From: Amorphophallus konjac
Lineage: Eukaryota > Streptophyta > Magnoliopsida > Alismatales > Araceae
NCBI GenBank assembly: GCA_022559845.1
Contig: CM040125.1
Coordinates: forward strand, 322,345,829 to 322,409,828
DNA length: 64,000 nucleotides
Direction of reading: 5' to 3'
Each line of letters opens with the position of its first letter. Positions within the stretch are counted from its first letter, which is position 1. Below the pieces are notes generated by a model. It was given only the letters and a program-made list of their open reading frames with translations. It had not been told where the DNA came from and did no database searches. The position numbers were made by a program, and so were the translations under genes. Of the stretch, positions 20,973-31,827 are shown piece by piece.

Positions 20973-22126
20973 TGTTGCATCCCCTAGTTCGTGTTTGATT
21001 TTAATGATATCAAAACGATTATGTTTGTGTGTGTATGTGTTTCATTGAGCAACATGTTTTATATCTTGATTTGATGAGTTGAAAGATGGATTCAATAAAG
21101 CTCTTCTTCTAAAAGGGAGTTAACTCTGTTCATATTTGAAAGTCATATGAATGATTTGTATTTAAGGAACTCATGCTTTGAATATTTTGATTTGCAGGAT
21201 AAAAATTTATGATTCTTGTTTGGAACACAAAGGAATGCATCAATAAAGATCTTTTTGAAAAAGGGAGTTGACCCACTCATTGCATTGCGTTGACTCTTCT
21301 ATGTTTCATGCATTTCATCAAATAAGTTTTCAAAGTATTGGTCTTGATTTTCATGCATATCTCTTCATTAGCTCTTAAGGTTGATGAATGTATTTCATGC
21401 ATATTTTTCTAAGGCTTTATGCGCTAGCAAAGTGTTAATGACCTCCTCATGCAAATCTTTGTATATATATGAGTGAATGATGTTTTTATGATCTATGATA
21501 CTTAGTTACTCAATGCTCACATCATTCTTGTAAGATTTGGCTTCTTGATGCTCATACAACTTGCATATGTTCATGCACATTCTCATTGAGATCTTTATGG
21601 TCTTGAATTCAAATGGAAGGGGATTTGTGAATCTTGGTAGGATATGGTTGATATGTGTTATCACATTGCATAGATACCAAGGTATGTGTGATTTTTTCAA
21701 TGCTCACATCAATCATGGAAGTCTTGGTTACATGATGATATTTTATGTATTTAAATGAGATTAACTTGATCTTTTGGTGTGAAGATTTAACTTGAGAATG
21801 AGATTGTTTTTATCCTCCTTGATTCATAAGTTTTCATGATTGTGTTTTAAGTATTTGAACTTGGGGTGATTGAGTTATATATTTACATGTTCATTCATGT
21901 GGGTTGATTTGTATGTCATATTTTTCATATTCATTCTAGAAATGGTAGTTTCAAGAGAGAAGTTCATTTGATTTTTAAATACATACTAATTTGGTTTTTC
22001 TATAGTTTTGCAGGGTCAAACCATTGAAATTAATCATCCGAAATCAAGGGACATTGGTTGCATTTACACCATTGGGTTTGCATAGGTTTTAGAGCCTAAC
22101 AATGTGTTTTTGTGAAAGTGCAGAAC

Positions 22127-22290
22127 AAGACCAATCGACCGCCCCACCTAATCCGGTCGACCGGTTTCGCACTGGTCGATCGACCATGTGTAACCGATCG
22201 ACCAGTTTTTCTTTGCTACCCCAAAATAGAATGGGTGATTAGCCCGGTCGACCGCCCCAATGAATCCAGTCGACCGGCAATTCTCTGCTA
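22127..22290 (+). repeat. GTCGAC/CGATCG palindrome cluster in U3 of element B
   Basis: Perfect palindromes include CCGGTCGACCGG (22153-22164), TGGTCGATCGACCA (22173-22186) and CGGTCGACCG (22245-22254), with imperfect copies between. Confidence 0.8.
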
Positions 22291-22433
22291 CGTGAATGGG
22301 ATTTCCGGGAGCGTCCAAAACCTAATGAAAACCCTTCTAAACTTTACCAAACTACCCCCCATGGGTTCCTAAACATATTAGGGGGTTTCTAACATGTATT
22401 GGGAGGGCTTTATGTGTCTTTTGTCCACTCCTC

Positions 22434-22442
22434 TATATATAT
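22434..22442 (+). promoter_or_regulatory. TATA box of element B LTR
   Basis: TATATATAT lies about 1 kb before the LTR end, at the same relative place as the TATA boxes of E and F. Confidence 0.6.
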
Positions 22443-22863
22443 GAATGTGAACTCCAAATTTGAAAGATGAGAACCCTAATGTTGTTGTGTTCTTCCTTGT
22501 CAGAGAAGAAAAGGGGGAAACGGTGGAGGAGCTCTTGCAAGGAGGATATCATCTACATCTGTGAAGATCTGGAGCTCGTGGAAGAAGAAGAAAAGGAGCG
22601 GATCGATGAGAGGATTAAGAGGACGCAAGAATCGTCTTCATCCGACTTCCCTCCAACTCGTGGTTCAAGGAACATCATCAACCAGGCTTTGGAAACCAAG
22701 GGGGATATTTCCTATATCTTTTCTACGTTGTTCTTGATGTGCTTCATGATCTATTTCTTGGGTTAAGCATGATTTAAATGTTTGTGTTTATTTTCCAAAC
22801 CTGAAGATACTCGTGTGTGTGGATCGTCTGTATACGGTCGTGTTTGATCGCCTGCGTGCGGTC

Positions 22864-23040
22864 GTGTGTGTGTCATTATGCTGCGATTGTTGCAGCATGT
22901 GTGTGTGTGTTGTGATCCGATCATCAGATCGTGTGTGTGTCATTATGCTGCGATTGTTGCAGCATGTGTGTGTGTGTTGTGATCCGATCATCAGATCGTG
23001 TGTGTGTTTGTGATCCGATCGTCGGATCGTGTGGGAGACT
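22864..23040 (+). repeat. 67-bp tandem repeat with internal hairpins (B, R/U5)
   Basis: CATTATGCTGCGATTGTTGC begins at 22874 and again at 22941. Each unit contains the perfect stem ATGCTGC/GCAGCAT and a GATCCGATCATCAGATCG stem. A partial third unit ends in GATCCGATCGTCGGATC. Confidence 0.8.
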
Positions 23041-23144
23041 TCATCTCCATCTATGTGTGTGTTGGGGCGTGTCCCCGTGTATGTGCGGGCGTCGTCCCGT
23101 GTGTGTTTGGAGCGTCATCTCCGTTTGGGGATTTATCCCCGAGT

Positions 23145-23245
23145 GAAGCCTCACTGGATTTGGTGAGGGGTGGACGTAGGGAGCCCGTCGTGGTCCCGAA
23201 CCACCATAAAAATTCTGTGTCTTGTGATTTGCTTTTGTGGATGCG
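23145..23245 (+). other. Conserved terminal U5 structure module (element B)
   Basis: CCTCACtggatttgGTGAGG, then GGGTGGACGTAGG, a stem GGGAGCCC...GGTCCC, CGAACCACC and AAAAATTCTGTG. The order is as in A, D, E and F. Confidence 0.6.
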
Positions 23246-23440
23246 TGCTTAAGTGTTTATATTGCTTGAATGTTCGTGTGTGAACTGTGAGATCAAGATG
23301 ACCTAGTTATCATGTTAACTAATATCTTCAATCTTGTCAATATTGTAATTTCTGTTGCATAAGCATTTAAATTTACCATCGTTCGTAGGGGACAATTCAA
23401 CCCCCCCTTCTTGTCCACTCGCCTACCCAGGGACCCAACA

Positions 23441-23781
23441 CAAGTCATGGAGATTCAGCTATTCATAGTTGAATTTAGATACAACTCAAATGGTGACATT
23501 TGGAACAAGAATATGTGAACTGGGTAAGAAACACATGAGGAAAATTCAAGACCATTAATAATGAGGAAAAGAACAAAATTCGTGGAGGCTGTGGAGAAAA
23601 ACCATGACCATAGAGGCAATGTCTGTGATCCACTAGGTCAGCATAGGATTAGATTATCAATGGCAAGAAAGCAATTAGGTGTTCCCCTGGAAGACGTACA
23701 ATCAAACTAGAAAAAAAGTTAAAATATTAAGAAGACATGAAATAAGATATCTAGTAAGACATATATCGGAAGTTGGGTCTT
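23441..23781. other. Flank of element B, no gene seen
   Basis: AT-rich unique-looking sequence with no ORF of note. It may be 3' UTR or downstream sequence of the minus-strand MRE11-like fragment. Confidence 0.4.
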
Positions 23782-23948
23782 TCATTTGCCTGGCAGGTCA
23801 TCATCATCCTCGTCATCATCCTTGCTAATGAACAAACTATGAATTGCAGAGTTATCTGACTTACTCATTTTGTTGATCTTGAGCCTCTACCCCGACCTCT
23901 TGGAGCAGCTCTCTTGCGTCCCCTGCCCCGGGTACTTTCTGCAGGCTC
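23782..23948 (-). pseudogene. MRE11-like C-terminal exon fragment
   Basis: Read on the minus strand, a splice-acceptor-like CTTGCTGTAG is followed by an exon coding EPAESTRGRGRKRAAPRGRG, GSRSTK and a TGA (23865-23867). Shifting frame at that point gives SKSDNSAIHSLFISKDDDED and a further acidic run, then a stop at 23782. The order of RG-rich basic tract, Ser-rich stretch and SKDDDEDDDD matches what I know of the plant MRE11 C-terminus (DNA double-strand-break repair nuclease). The ending differs from the usual one. The frameshift and the lack of the catalytic N-terminal exons make this a fragment or pseudogene. It lies next to a CACTA-like end, so transposon capture is possible. Confidence 0.5.
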
Positions 23949-24660
23949 CTACAGCAAGAAAAGAAGATAATAAGTTGATTGTGTGGTAGAATAAATTCTT
24001 TACCAATGAAAAGAAAGAAACTTGAAGCATAAAGTATACTATTCAGAAAGTTGATGATGGAGATATCATTCCAAGAACTTTTTCTGAACCTATGAGATAG
24101 CCATTAAAGAAATTTAATGTACACAGCCTCATAATACTGGTGTTTGCCATGATGAAAATGAGGCAGAGAATTATACAAATGGGAGGTTAAATCAGGTAGC
24201 TTGCCAATCAGTAATCTGGTCAAATCTTTCAGGATAGAACAGATCCTAATCAAGCTTAGGTTAATGGTAAAGAAGACTTAAAACTGATTTACCAAGTGAG
24301 AAACTTGCTCCTCATTGGTGATGGAAAAAAAAACTATACACGTGTCAGGGGACTAAATAAATGAACCTCAGAGAGCAAAACCAGAAGGTGTTAGAGTGAG
24401 CATGAAAGGGTTAGGGATATATAACCTCACGAGTTTCATCGAGAACATTGGTCAAGCACATGCTTATCACATTAGTAATAATGTTGGAGTTTTTAATTAT
24501 GAATTGGTGATTCATACCCAAATTCTGAATTTGCTCGAAACCATATATGAATAAAGTCAAATAGGATGTGTAGAACATTAGATGGTTACGAGGACAACAA
24601 AACTGTCAGAGAAGAAGACAAAAGATGCAGTTGCTTTTGGTGGGATATTACTGAGCAGAA
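23949..24660 (-). other. Intron-like sequence upstream of the MRE11-like exon
   Basis: AT-rich sequence without ORFs. It reads as an intron on the minus strand, ending in TTTTCTTGCTGTAG at 23949. I could not identify another exon with confidence. Confidence 0.35.
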
Positions 24661-24699
24661 CAGCAAATGGAAGGAAAGAATACCTCTCCTTTTACACCT

Positions 24700-25250
24700 T
24701 TTTCTATTTAGCTCGGAGGTGCGGAAGAGGAGTCGTTGCTTCTGAGTCTCCTGAGCTGGTCGACCCAGCGATCCTCAGGTACCTGCCCCACCCATTGGGG
24801 GGGGCACCCAGGAAACCACACCCCTGTCATGGCTTCCATGGATGTCGCCACATTCTCTCGCGTCAGGGGTGCGCTCCACCGGCTCTCATCCTCGCTGAAC
24901 GCCCTAGATATCGACGCCTCCATCTCCCTCTCCACGGCCACGGCCACTTCCTCCTCCTCCTCCACGCGGTGCTGCCCCGCTTGCCTCCCAGGGCCGTTCA
25001 GATCCAAGTGGGAGATCCCGTTCTCCACCCGGGCGGATCCTTTCTGCACCGTCGAGGGTCAGAATGGACGCCAAGAACCTCCCAGTGTTACCCCAGAGCC
25101 AAGACGCCGGTGAGGGGACCCGGTGGCCAGGGAGGGGCCTCAGCTCTCCATTTCGCCCACCGTGCTCAATCACAATGTTCTCAGGATCCAAGGATAAGAG
25201 AGGGAAATGGGGTGGGGGAGGAAGAGAAGCAGGGAGAGGAATGGGTTCGA
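24700..25250. other. GC-rich exon-like segment, origin unknown
   Basis: Base composition rises sharply here. Open frames exist on both strands: plus, from an ATG at about 24829, beginning MASMDVATFSRVRGALHRL; minus, 25049 to 24708, with VWFPGCPP and WVGQVPEDRWVDQL. I recognise neither. It could be the first exon of a host gene or a captured gene fragment, and the coding strand cannot be decided by eye. Confidence 0.35.
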
Positions 25251-25379
25251 TTCAGGGGTGCGGGGCGGGGGGAAATTGGGTGTTAAAAATGCAAATAAAT
25301 GAGAAGTATCAGGCAGCAATTTTGCCGCCATTCGATTCAGAGTCTATTGCGACGTCTCTTATTTTTTTATTTTTTTCAA

Positions 25380-25638
25380 TCGACTTATTATAACGTTTTA
25401 ATAAAAGTGAAACAATATCTAAGTTTTATTGTCACGTTTATAAAAAAAACGTCAGAATATATTATCTTTTCCTTCATTTTTTTCAAAGCGTTGGAATAAC
25501 AAGACCATATAGCTACGCTATAATAAAACGTAGGAAATTTACCAACGTTAATTTAAAAACGTTGGAATATGTCGTATATACCCACGTTTTCGAGAGCGCA
25601 GGCAAAATTCGTGTCTATATGCCATTTTTCTTATAGTG
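25380..25638. mobile_element. CACTA-type DNA transposon end with subterminal repeats
   Basis: The segment ends TTCTTATAGTG at 25638, the complement of a CACTATAAGAA terminus typical of plant CACTA elements. Inside are AACGTT/ACGTTT and CGTTGGAATA motifs in both orientations, as expected for subterminal repeats. The other terminus is not visible; it may lie left of the window or be lost. A 24-bp string starting CGCAGGCAAAATTCG occurs on both sides of the terminus (25598 and 25639), which complicates the exact boundary. Confidence 0.5.
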
Positions 25639-25683
25639 CGCAGGCAAAATTCGTGTCTATATACCCACGTTTTTCTCCATGGC

Positions 25684-25758
25684 GGACCCCAGAGCAACCG
25701 TGGGAAAGTTGGCCCCGAACTGGGAAGGCCCCTATAGGGTTACAGAGGTGCTCGACAA
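25684..25758 (+). pseudogene. Ty3/gypsy integrase C-terminal remnant
   Basis: The frame reads DPRATVGKLAPNWEGPYRVT then EVLDNGA, the conserved end of plant Ty3/gypsy integrases (xFAPNWEGPYxVxEVLGxGAY). Only about 25 codons remain. Element D is inserted right after it. Confidence 0.65.
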
Positions 25759-25977
25759 TGGGGCATGTTGTGTCCCTGGTTTTGATGATGCCTAACTATG
25801 AATCATTGAAATATGGTCTTCAAATCCTGTTGAAAATGAGTACCTGATAAGGTTAATTTTACAGACCAGAATGATGTTCCCAAATATCTAACTTTATATC
25901 TTTTTATGGGATCAAAAAATAAAATTAGTCGACCATAGTATATGTCAGTAGACTGATGCGTGTATGAATGAAATGAA

Positions 25978-26345
25978 GAAGAAAAGTTCAGTGCTCAAGT
26001 ATGTTGAGTCGACGCAGAGCTTCATTGCATCAACACAGTAGAAGAAAAATATCTACAAAACATGAAGAATTGAGTCGATGCAAAGTCTCATTGCGCCGAC
26101 GCAGTAGAATAAAATAGAAGTAAAACAAGAAGAATTGAGTCTCCGCAAAGTCTTGGTGCGTCAACGCAGCAGAAGAAGAAAACCAAAATCCAAAAGAGCT
26201 ACTCTCCAAGCGATGAGAATGATGAGTCGACGCAACAACCCCTGTGGTGTCGACACACCAAAGTATATTCCAGCTAGATCTCAGGCGATGAAGTATTTGT
26301 GTCGACGCAATAATGTCATGGAGTCAACACAACCGTGCATTTCAG
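25978..26345 (+). repeat. GCGTCGACGC-type palindrome array in U3 of element D
   Basis: About ten copies of (T)GCGTC(G/A)ACGC(A) half- or full palindromes, in forms such as GAGTCGACGCA, GCGCCGACGCA and GCGTCAACGCA. The element E LTR has a closely similar array (44560-44850). Confidence 0.65.
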
Positions 26346-27144
26346 CAAGATCTCATCCAGATGTATGAACAATGATTCAATGCAGTCAAGGGTAATGCAC
26401 TGACACACCCTATGCGACGAATCTCTGATTAAGCATTGGGACCCACTTCTAGCTAATGATCCAAGGAACAATCATTTGGAGCCTGCTGTACGAGGAATCT
26501 ACCATCTAGAAGGCACCTTTTGGAGGGAAAATGATTCCCCATTCCAACAACCTGATCCTGTGGGCCCCCAAGAGAACTCTCTCTGCCTCGAGAGGATTAA
26601 TAGCAGATCTGAGCTCAAGAACTGATGATGCTGCTAAGGGGCTGCGAAGAGGCTAAGAGAGAGAGCTGAAGAGCATTTGAAGAAGAAGAAGAAGAAGAAA
26701 AGAGTGAGCATCAAGAGTGTTTTCAAAGAGAGATCAGAGGAAAAGATAGAGAAAAGAATAAGAAGATATAGAGAAAGAGAGAGAGCAGCCACCAAGTTCA
26801 GGATCAACTTCCAGATCCATTTCAGAAAGAGAGAGAGTGATAGCAGCCAAGGAGTCTTACATTTCCAATCTATTCAGATAAGACTTGTGGATCAAATCCA
26901 AAGTCTCCGTGCTCTATTAAGAGCTATATTTCTTGCTTTCTATTTTTCACTTTTCTTTTCACTTCTGATTTCCGTGTTTGGGTTTTTTCAATACTCTGTC
27001 TTTTTAGAGATCGGGTGTGTGTGTGTTCGGGCAAGGGCTATTCCTTGCTCAAGGTGTAGGTTAGCGGGTGTGGGAGGTCCCACGGAAGCTGTGAATCAGC
27101 GGATGTTGAGGATTCGTTCCTCGTATTAAGCTGTGTGTCAGCAG

Positions 27145-27235
27145 GAAGTCTCACTAGGTTTGGTGAGGGGCAGACGTAGGTCTGTGGGTTTGCAGACTGA
27201 ACCACCTTAAAAATTCTCTGTGAAGTGGTTTGGCT
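27145..27235 (+). other. Conserved terminal U5 structure module (element D)
   Basis: TCTCACTaggtttggTGAG, GGGGCAGACGTAGG, the stem GTCTG/CAGAC, TGAACCACC, TTAAAAATTCTCTGTG and GTGGTTTG follow the same order as in A, B, E and F. Confidence 0.6.
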
Positions 27236-27466
27236 TTGTGTAATTGCTTCCTTCTCTTCTATCCCATTCACAAGAGCAAGCTATCTCCCACTGCACATCA
27301 ATCTTTACTCATTCAATTCAATCCGACTATACATACACCTGCCAGGTGTTTGTGTTATTCTATTTTTCTTAAGTAGTAAGATTGATTTCAAATTGAGCAT
27401 AATTTTTTAAGGACCATAATCAATTCACCCCTTTCTTCATTACGGTTGCACCCAGGGACCTAACAC

Positions 27467-27479
27467 TTCATATTAGAGC
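27467..27479 (+). other. Degenerate primer-binding site of element D
   Basis: TTCATATTAGAGC aligns with TTGGTATCAGAGC with three changes, at the right distance from the LTR end. Confidence 0.5.
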
Positions 27480-27550
27480 TGGTCTCTGACATTTCCAGAT
27501 CCAACGATTTGCAGAGCACATCCTTGTGCGCACTTTACACTTGTTTCATC

Positions 27551-29368
27551 ATGAACTCTTTTGCTAAAAGTTTCTCTCTGATTTCCCCACCAATTTTTAA
27601 TGTTTCTAACTTCGATCTGTGGTTGGGAAGGATGCGTACTCTGGTGAACTCATATGACCTGAAGCTATGGAAGCATATATCCCATGGTACTTATGAGTTG
27701 CCCAAAGACGAGTCTATTTAGACTACATATCATAAGTCCAAACATAATTAAAAAAATTTGGTTCTGAATTTATTTAATATTGCAGTTGACTCTAACGCTT
27801 TCCCTTTTGTTTCAGGCTGCAACACTGCCAAGGACATATTGGATGGCTTGATCAGCATACACGAAGAAGAGGAGGCCAAATGTTTGATGGCCTATAAGAG
27901 TGGTCACAGCAGTGATCAACAGGATGAATCATCCTCTCAGGTAAACTCAGACTCTGATAATATTTCATTTGATGAATTAATGGATCTTTATGATAAATTG
28001 CTAGGAAAATATAAGGAGATAAAATCTGAGAACAAAAAGTTGAAAAAGAAACCCACAGCTGTTGTTCATAGTGGTTCAGTAAATGAAATTTTGGAGATTC
28101 TGAAAATTGAAAATGAAAAGTTCAGAATGCAATTAGAAGAACTTGATTCTGTTAATTCTGAACTAGGAAAGCTAAGATCAGATAATGAAAGCCTCAGAAA
28201 ACAGATGGAGGAGGTTGAAGAAAAACTTCAAAAGCTTATAGAAGAAAATGAAAAATTGAAACAATTAAATAATGCCATGTCTGAAAAATTACTTGTCTCA
28301 GAAAAAGGAAAATGCATTACTGTTAATGTTGACTCTGAAAAACTGCATGTGCTAGAACTAGAAATAGATAGCTTTAAAACTATAAATGCCATGTTAAATA
28401 AGAAAGCAAATTCTTGTGAAGAAGAACTTGCCAGTGCAGGATTGCACATTACATCTTTAGAGAGTGAAATCCAAGACTTAAATAATTCACTGTCTAAATT
28501 TGTAAATGGCAAAGAAAACTTAGATAAGATGTTGGGTGCTAAGGTGAACTTCTAGAAAGAGGGGTTGGGCTACAACACTGTTAACAAAAAACCTTTCGAA
28601 AACAAGTTAATGACATCATTTGTCAAGGGGTCCAATGCAGCCAGCACCCCCCAGGTCAAATAGCCTACCAATCTGAAAGTTCAAAAATAGAAAAATGATT
28701 TGAATAATTATGTTGAGCATGACAAGAAAAATCATGCTAACAACCATGCTTCTAATAATATAAAAAGAAAAGTTTCCTATTTTTTCTGTGGCAAGCATGG
28801 TCATGTTATGCATAATTGTTTTATCATGAAAAGGGATAATTTGAGAGCATGCAAGAATAAATATACTTTTAGTCATAATAACAAATCCACAGAGAGAAAT
28901 CACTTTTATCACTGTCATTGCTGTGGTAAAGTAGGACACATTGCTGCACATTGTTGGTCTGCCAAGGTAAGAAGAAATTCTTACTCTAAACTTGTCAAAT
29001 TCCCTGTAAACAAACATGCTTTTAATGAACATATATTTGTTTCAAATGGTAGGCCTCGTGTGTGTTATAACTATGGAAAGCCAGGCCACAAGGTTTCTGA
29101 ATGCTGGCTAGTCATTGGTAGAAGAAACCCTAGGTTTGAAAATGAAAATTTTCATGTCAACAAACAGAAGTTCAATTATGCCATGCATAAGAAAGACATG
29201 AAATCTTCTGTTTGATGTCACTACTGTGGTGAGCTAGGGCACTAAATGTGTGACTGCTATTTGATGAGGAAGGATGACCTGGTGGCTCGAAAGTGGAGAG
29301 CACCAGTAAGAAGTGCAGCTAACCCACAAGGACCCAAGATGTCTTGGGTACCTAGGTATGCAAAATGA
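27551..29368 (+). pseudogene. gag: Element D gag (gag-only type), seven in-frame stops
   Basis: A single frame runs from the ATG at 27551 to TGA at 29366, with no frameshift but stops at 27719, 27749, 28553, 28661, 28688, 29213 and 29243. Most fit CAG/CAA to TAG/TAA, TGG to TAG or CGA to TGA changes. The N-terminus has FDLWLGRMRTL and WKHISHGTYELP. It then passes from GCNTAKDIL straight to CLMAYKSG and an acidic segment, so the capsid half is missing as in B, E and F. A coiled coil spans about 27990-28500, with MLGAKVNF and KEGLGYN after it. Knuckle positions: YFFCGKHGHVMHNC (first Cys now Tyr), CHCCGKVGHIAAHC (intact), CYNYGKPGHKVSEC (second Cys now Tyr) and CHYCGELGH followed by a stop then MCDC. 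It ends GPKMSWVPRYAK. Confidence 0.85.
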
Positions 29369-29383
29369 GAATCTATTTTACAG

Positions 29384-29441
29384 GAGTGCTTTAGAATAAA
29401 GCTGCCAGTCAGATAGAGGAAGCCAAGGCATACTGAAGCTC
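29384..29441 (+). other. Post-gag helix with AATAAA loop (element D)
   Basis: GAGTGCTTTAG (29384-29394) pairs with CTGAAGCTC (29433-29441), leaving one T unpaired. AATAAA at 29395-29400 starts the loop. The paired bases differ from those in B, E and F, while position and pairing are kept. Confidence 0.5.
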
Positions 29442-29702
29442 AATGAAAGAGCAAAGGATAAAAATCATAAAAATAAAAAAATAAAAAATGAGGTTCCCTT
29501 GCAAAGAACTCAAGTGCTATCCTTTTCATTTTCTGAAGAATAAATTTTATGATGATAAAAATAGCATCTAAACTATTTTTAGGAAAAATAAACCAAACTA
29601 CTTTTATTATTGTTTGACTGAATGTGTCTGGATTTGCATTGCATTTTATTTGTTACTGCATGTAGTGTCAAGTTGAGGGGGAGTTCTCATTGCTTAACCT
29701 TG

Positions 29703-29943
29703 TGGTATATCAAATGGTGACATGAAGAAGGGCAGGTTAAGCTTGTATGGAAGCTATCACAATGCGCGAGAATATGCCTCCGCCTGGTACCATGGGCCAA
29801 CTGCTTGTTTAAGTCAAAGGATTAGATTAGTCTTGATAGAGTCAATGACTATCTGGTATATCAAATGGTGAAATGTGGAAAGACAAGTCAAGCTTATCTG
29901 AAAACTATCACCATGCGTGAAACATAACTCCGTCCAGTACTAG
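29703..29943 (+). other. Two copies of the stem-closed RNA motif (element D)
   Basis: Copy 1: TGGTA (29703) pairs with TACCA (29788-29792). Copy 2: CTGGTA (29853) pairs with TACTAG (29938-29943) with one G-T pair. Both contain TATCAAATGGTGA near the start, a (G)AAGCTATCACNATGCG(C/T)G-like centre and CTCCG(C/T)C before the closing arm. Confidence 0.5.
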
Positions 29944-30389
29944 GAGTCATTGTGGTTTAATATTCATGTTCAGCATGTCAAGTGTAATTGTCATGCATAT
30001 GCTAAGGGGGAGTCTACCGCTCCAACAGTCTTTGAAGGGGTTCTATGGTCTGAAGTACTATCAGTGGCACTGCTGAATAGCTTCTCTTATGCTCAGTATC
30101 AGATTGAAATGGTATGGAAATTGTCCAAACTATGTCAGTCTTTTGATGATACTAAGCTTGGAAGAATGTGAAGTCAATAAAGGTCTGACAAGGAAGGCCA
30201 AGTGAACCCTCTATTCTTGAATTAAGTTTGATTAGTTGATATGCTCACAGAACCTGCATCGACGCAACCAGTCCTTCACGTCGACGCACAATCAATTCCT
30301 TCACTAATTTTTCACACCTTCAACTGCACTGAGTCAACGCAACAACCTTTGATAGGAATCGACACCGAGCATGTACTTTTTCTTTTACA

Positions 30390-31827
30390 TTTATGTCCTT
30401 TTTATTTGTGTTTATATCCTTGGGAAAGTATGTACGCAAATGTAAGGCTTTATAAGCCAATGAGTCATTCCCATGGATTGTGTGGGTTTTTGTGCAATTA
30501 TGTAGTAGGTCCAGCTAGGGGGCCCTCAGCCCTTTCCCATTGGTCCATGTCACCTTGTGGGGCTGGTCAACCATCCTAGGTGGACATCTAGAAGGTTGGA
30601 CTACTCATATGGACACATGGTAGACAAGTGGCTCATTTTGTCCAAGGTAGGCCACCTAATTTTTCAACCCATTCCATATAGTCAATAGGCCGCCCCCTTC
30701 CTTGTAATTAATTTTATTTTTTTGTGTGTTGTTCACACTTCATCCCAGCCCTTCATCCACCCTCCCTAGATTTAAGGGTCTACATTAGATTTGATACCTA
30801 GCATATAAAAGTGTGTATTTTTATGTGGAAATTAGTGAAAAATCAGAAATTTTGTTGAATGCCAAGAAGGCTCTTGCGCCCCAGCCCTCTCCCCCTGGTT
30901 TCCTCTCCTCCAACCTCAAATTCTAAAGTGTATCAATCTTCTATCTCCCCCTCTCAACCTCTGATCTTCATCTGTGCCGCCGCCGCCGCCGTTCGTGCCG
31001 CCTTCAAGCCGCCGCGGAGCCGTCTTCAAGTTTCTGTCCTGCTGGATAGAGGTGTAGTGCATGAATTCTTGCTGCCAGACACGAGCTCAGATGTATTTGA
31101 AATTTTGAGGGTGTGTTTTTCCCTTGAATCCACACCTCCACCTAAATTTTCACGTCCAAACTCCTCCATTTAGTAATTTTTTATTTTTGTTCATTTTTCA
31201 TTCCTAGATCTGTTTTGTCTCTGTCTACAGTGACAATAGCTCTGAGTTTCCCATCTTCGACCACCTTTTTGAATTTTTCAAACCCTCCCAATTTTACTGG
31301 AAGTTTTGTCCATCATCCCCTACATCCATCATTTTTCCTGATTTTTGATCCGCCCTCTATCCATTTTTCAAAATTCGTGTTCTATCTCTGCTACAGTGCC
31401 TTTAGTCAGTTCCCAGATCTGACCCACTGTTAGTGAAAAAATCCTATCAATTCTTAGCCACATTCAAACTTCTCCAAACTAGTTTTTCCATCGTCCTAGC
31501 TCAATTTTATACACCTTTGATGAAGACCTCAAGAGCTGAATCGGACATTTACCCTACGGTCAACGACAGTTCTCAGAGGATAGCCCTGCAGATCTGAGAG
31601 TTAAGCCACTGTACAAAAGCAACCTTCAAAATTTGCCAATTGGAAGTGCAGGATTTGTTATTTTTCTGTAATCATAGAGAGTTGAAGCCCTTCGAAGCAG
31701 CTTTCCAACGGCGTCAGTTTCGTCGCATTCCGACGTCGGGGCTGATCGCAGAGTCCGTTCTCGCCGGAGCGCGCACCAGAAAATAGAACCGACAGATCCG
31801 TGGCCGGTCATTCCGACCGGTGCCGAA
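30390..31827 (+). repeat. Diverged fragment of an element C-family LTR
   Basis: It aligns loosely with the C LTR: TGTAAGGCTTTATAAGCC near the start, TCTCCCCCTGGTTTC at about 30888, a GCCGCCGCC block with GTTCGTGCCGCC at about 30975, CCAATTTTACTGG at about 31290, and TGGCCGGTCATTCCGACCGG at about 31801. It stops where the C LTR continues for about 620 bp more, and a short duplication marks the break (31828-31870). A CATATAAAAG box is at about 30801. Confidence 0.7.

Larger units (their letters stand above)
9550..23440 (+). mobile_element. Element B: gag-only Sirevirus-like LTR retrotransposon, split by A and C
   Basis: CCAACA (9550-9555) matches the last six bases of B's 3' LTR (ends CCCAACA at 23440). 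It is followed by a primer site, a degenerate gag, a non-coding tract, a polypurine tract and a 3' LTR. The rest of the 5' LTR must lie left of element A, outside the window. Element C interrupts gag at 11636-18062. No pol is present anywhere between gag and the polypurine tract. CAAGT (23441-23445) is the expected 3' target duplication; the 5' copy is not visible. Confidence 0.75.
20973..23440 (+). repeat. 3' LTR of element B (2468 bp)
   Basis: TGTTGCATCC...ACCCAACA. U3 is AT-rich and ends in GTCGAC-centred palindromes (22127-22290). TATATATAT is at 22434-22442, followed by a transcribed region with a 67-bp tandem repeat and hairpins. The 99-codon frame at 22467-22766 lies in R/U5 and is probably not a gene. 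No second copy is in the window, which fits a 5' LTR left of element A. Confidence 0.8.
25766..27465 (+). repeat. 5' LTR of element D (1700 bp)
   Basis: TGTTGTGTCCC...GGGACCTAACA. U3 has a GCGTCGACGC-type array (25978-26345). A purine-rich GAAGAAGAAG leader lies near 26680, and a hairpin-rich U5 near 26975-27235. No clear TATA box was found. Confidence 0.8.
25766..30380 (+). mobile_element. Element D: gag-only Sirevirus-like element, 3' end deleted
   Basis: It has a 5' LTR, a degraded primer site, a gag with nonsense mutations, and a non-coding tract with two copies of the stem-closed motif. No pol is present. The polypurine tract and 3' LTR start are missing. From about 30240 the sequence resembles the palindrome array of D's own LTR (GTCGACGCA) and then passes into a C-family LTR fragment, so the 3' end was lost by deletion. 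GGGCA (25761-25765) would be its left target duplication. Confidence 0.75.
29369..30380 (+). other. 3' non-coding tract of element D
   Basis: No gene. It contains a post-gag helix (29384-29441), GGGGGAG at 29677 and 30005, two tandem copies of the stem-closed motif, and from about 30259 a short GTCGACGCA-type array that looks like LTR sequence. Confidence 0.65.

Noticed and set aside
22467..22766. 99-codon ORF in the B LTR as a small gene
   Set aside because: It sits in R/U5 just after the TATA box, where other families have a purine-rich leader and hairpins; no similarity to a known protein that I recognise.
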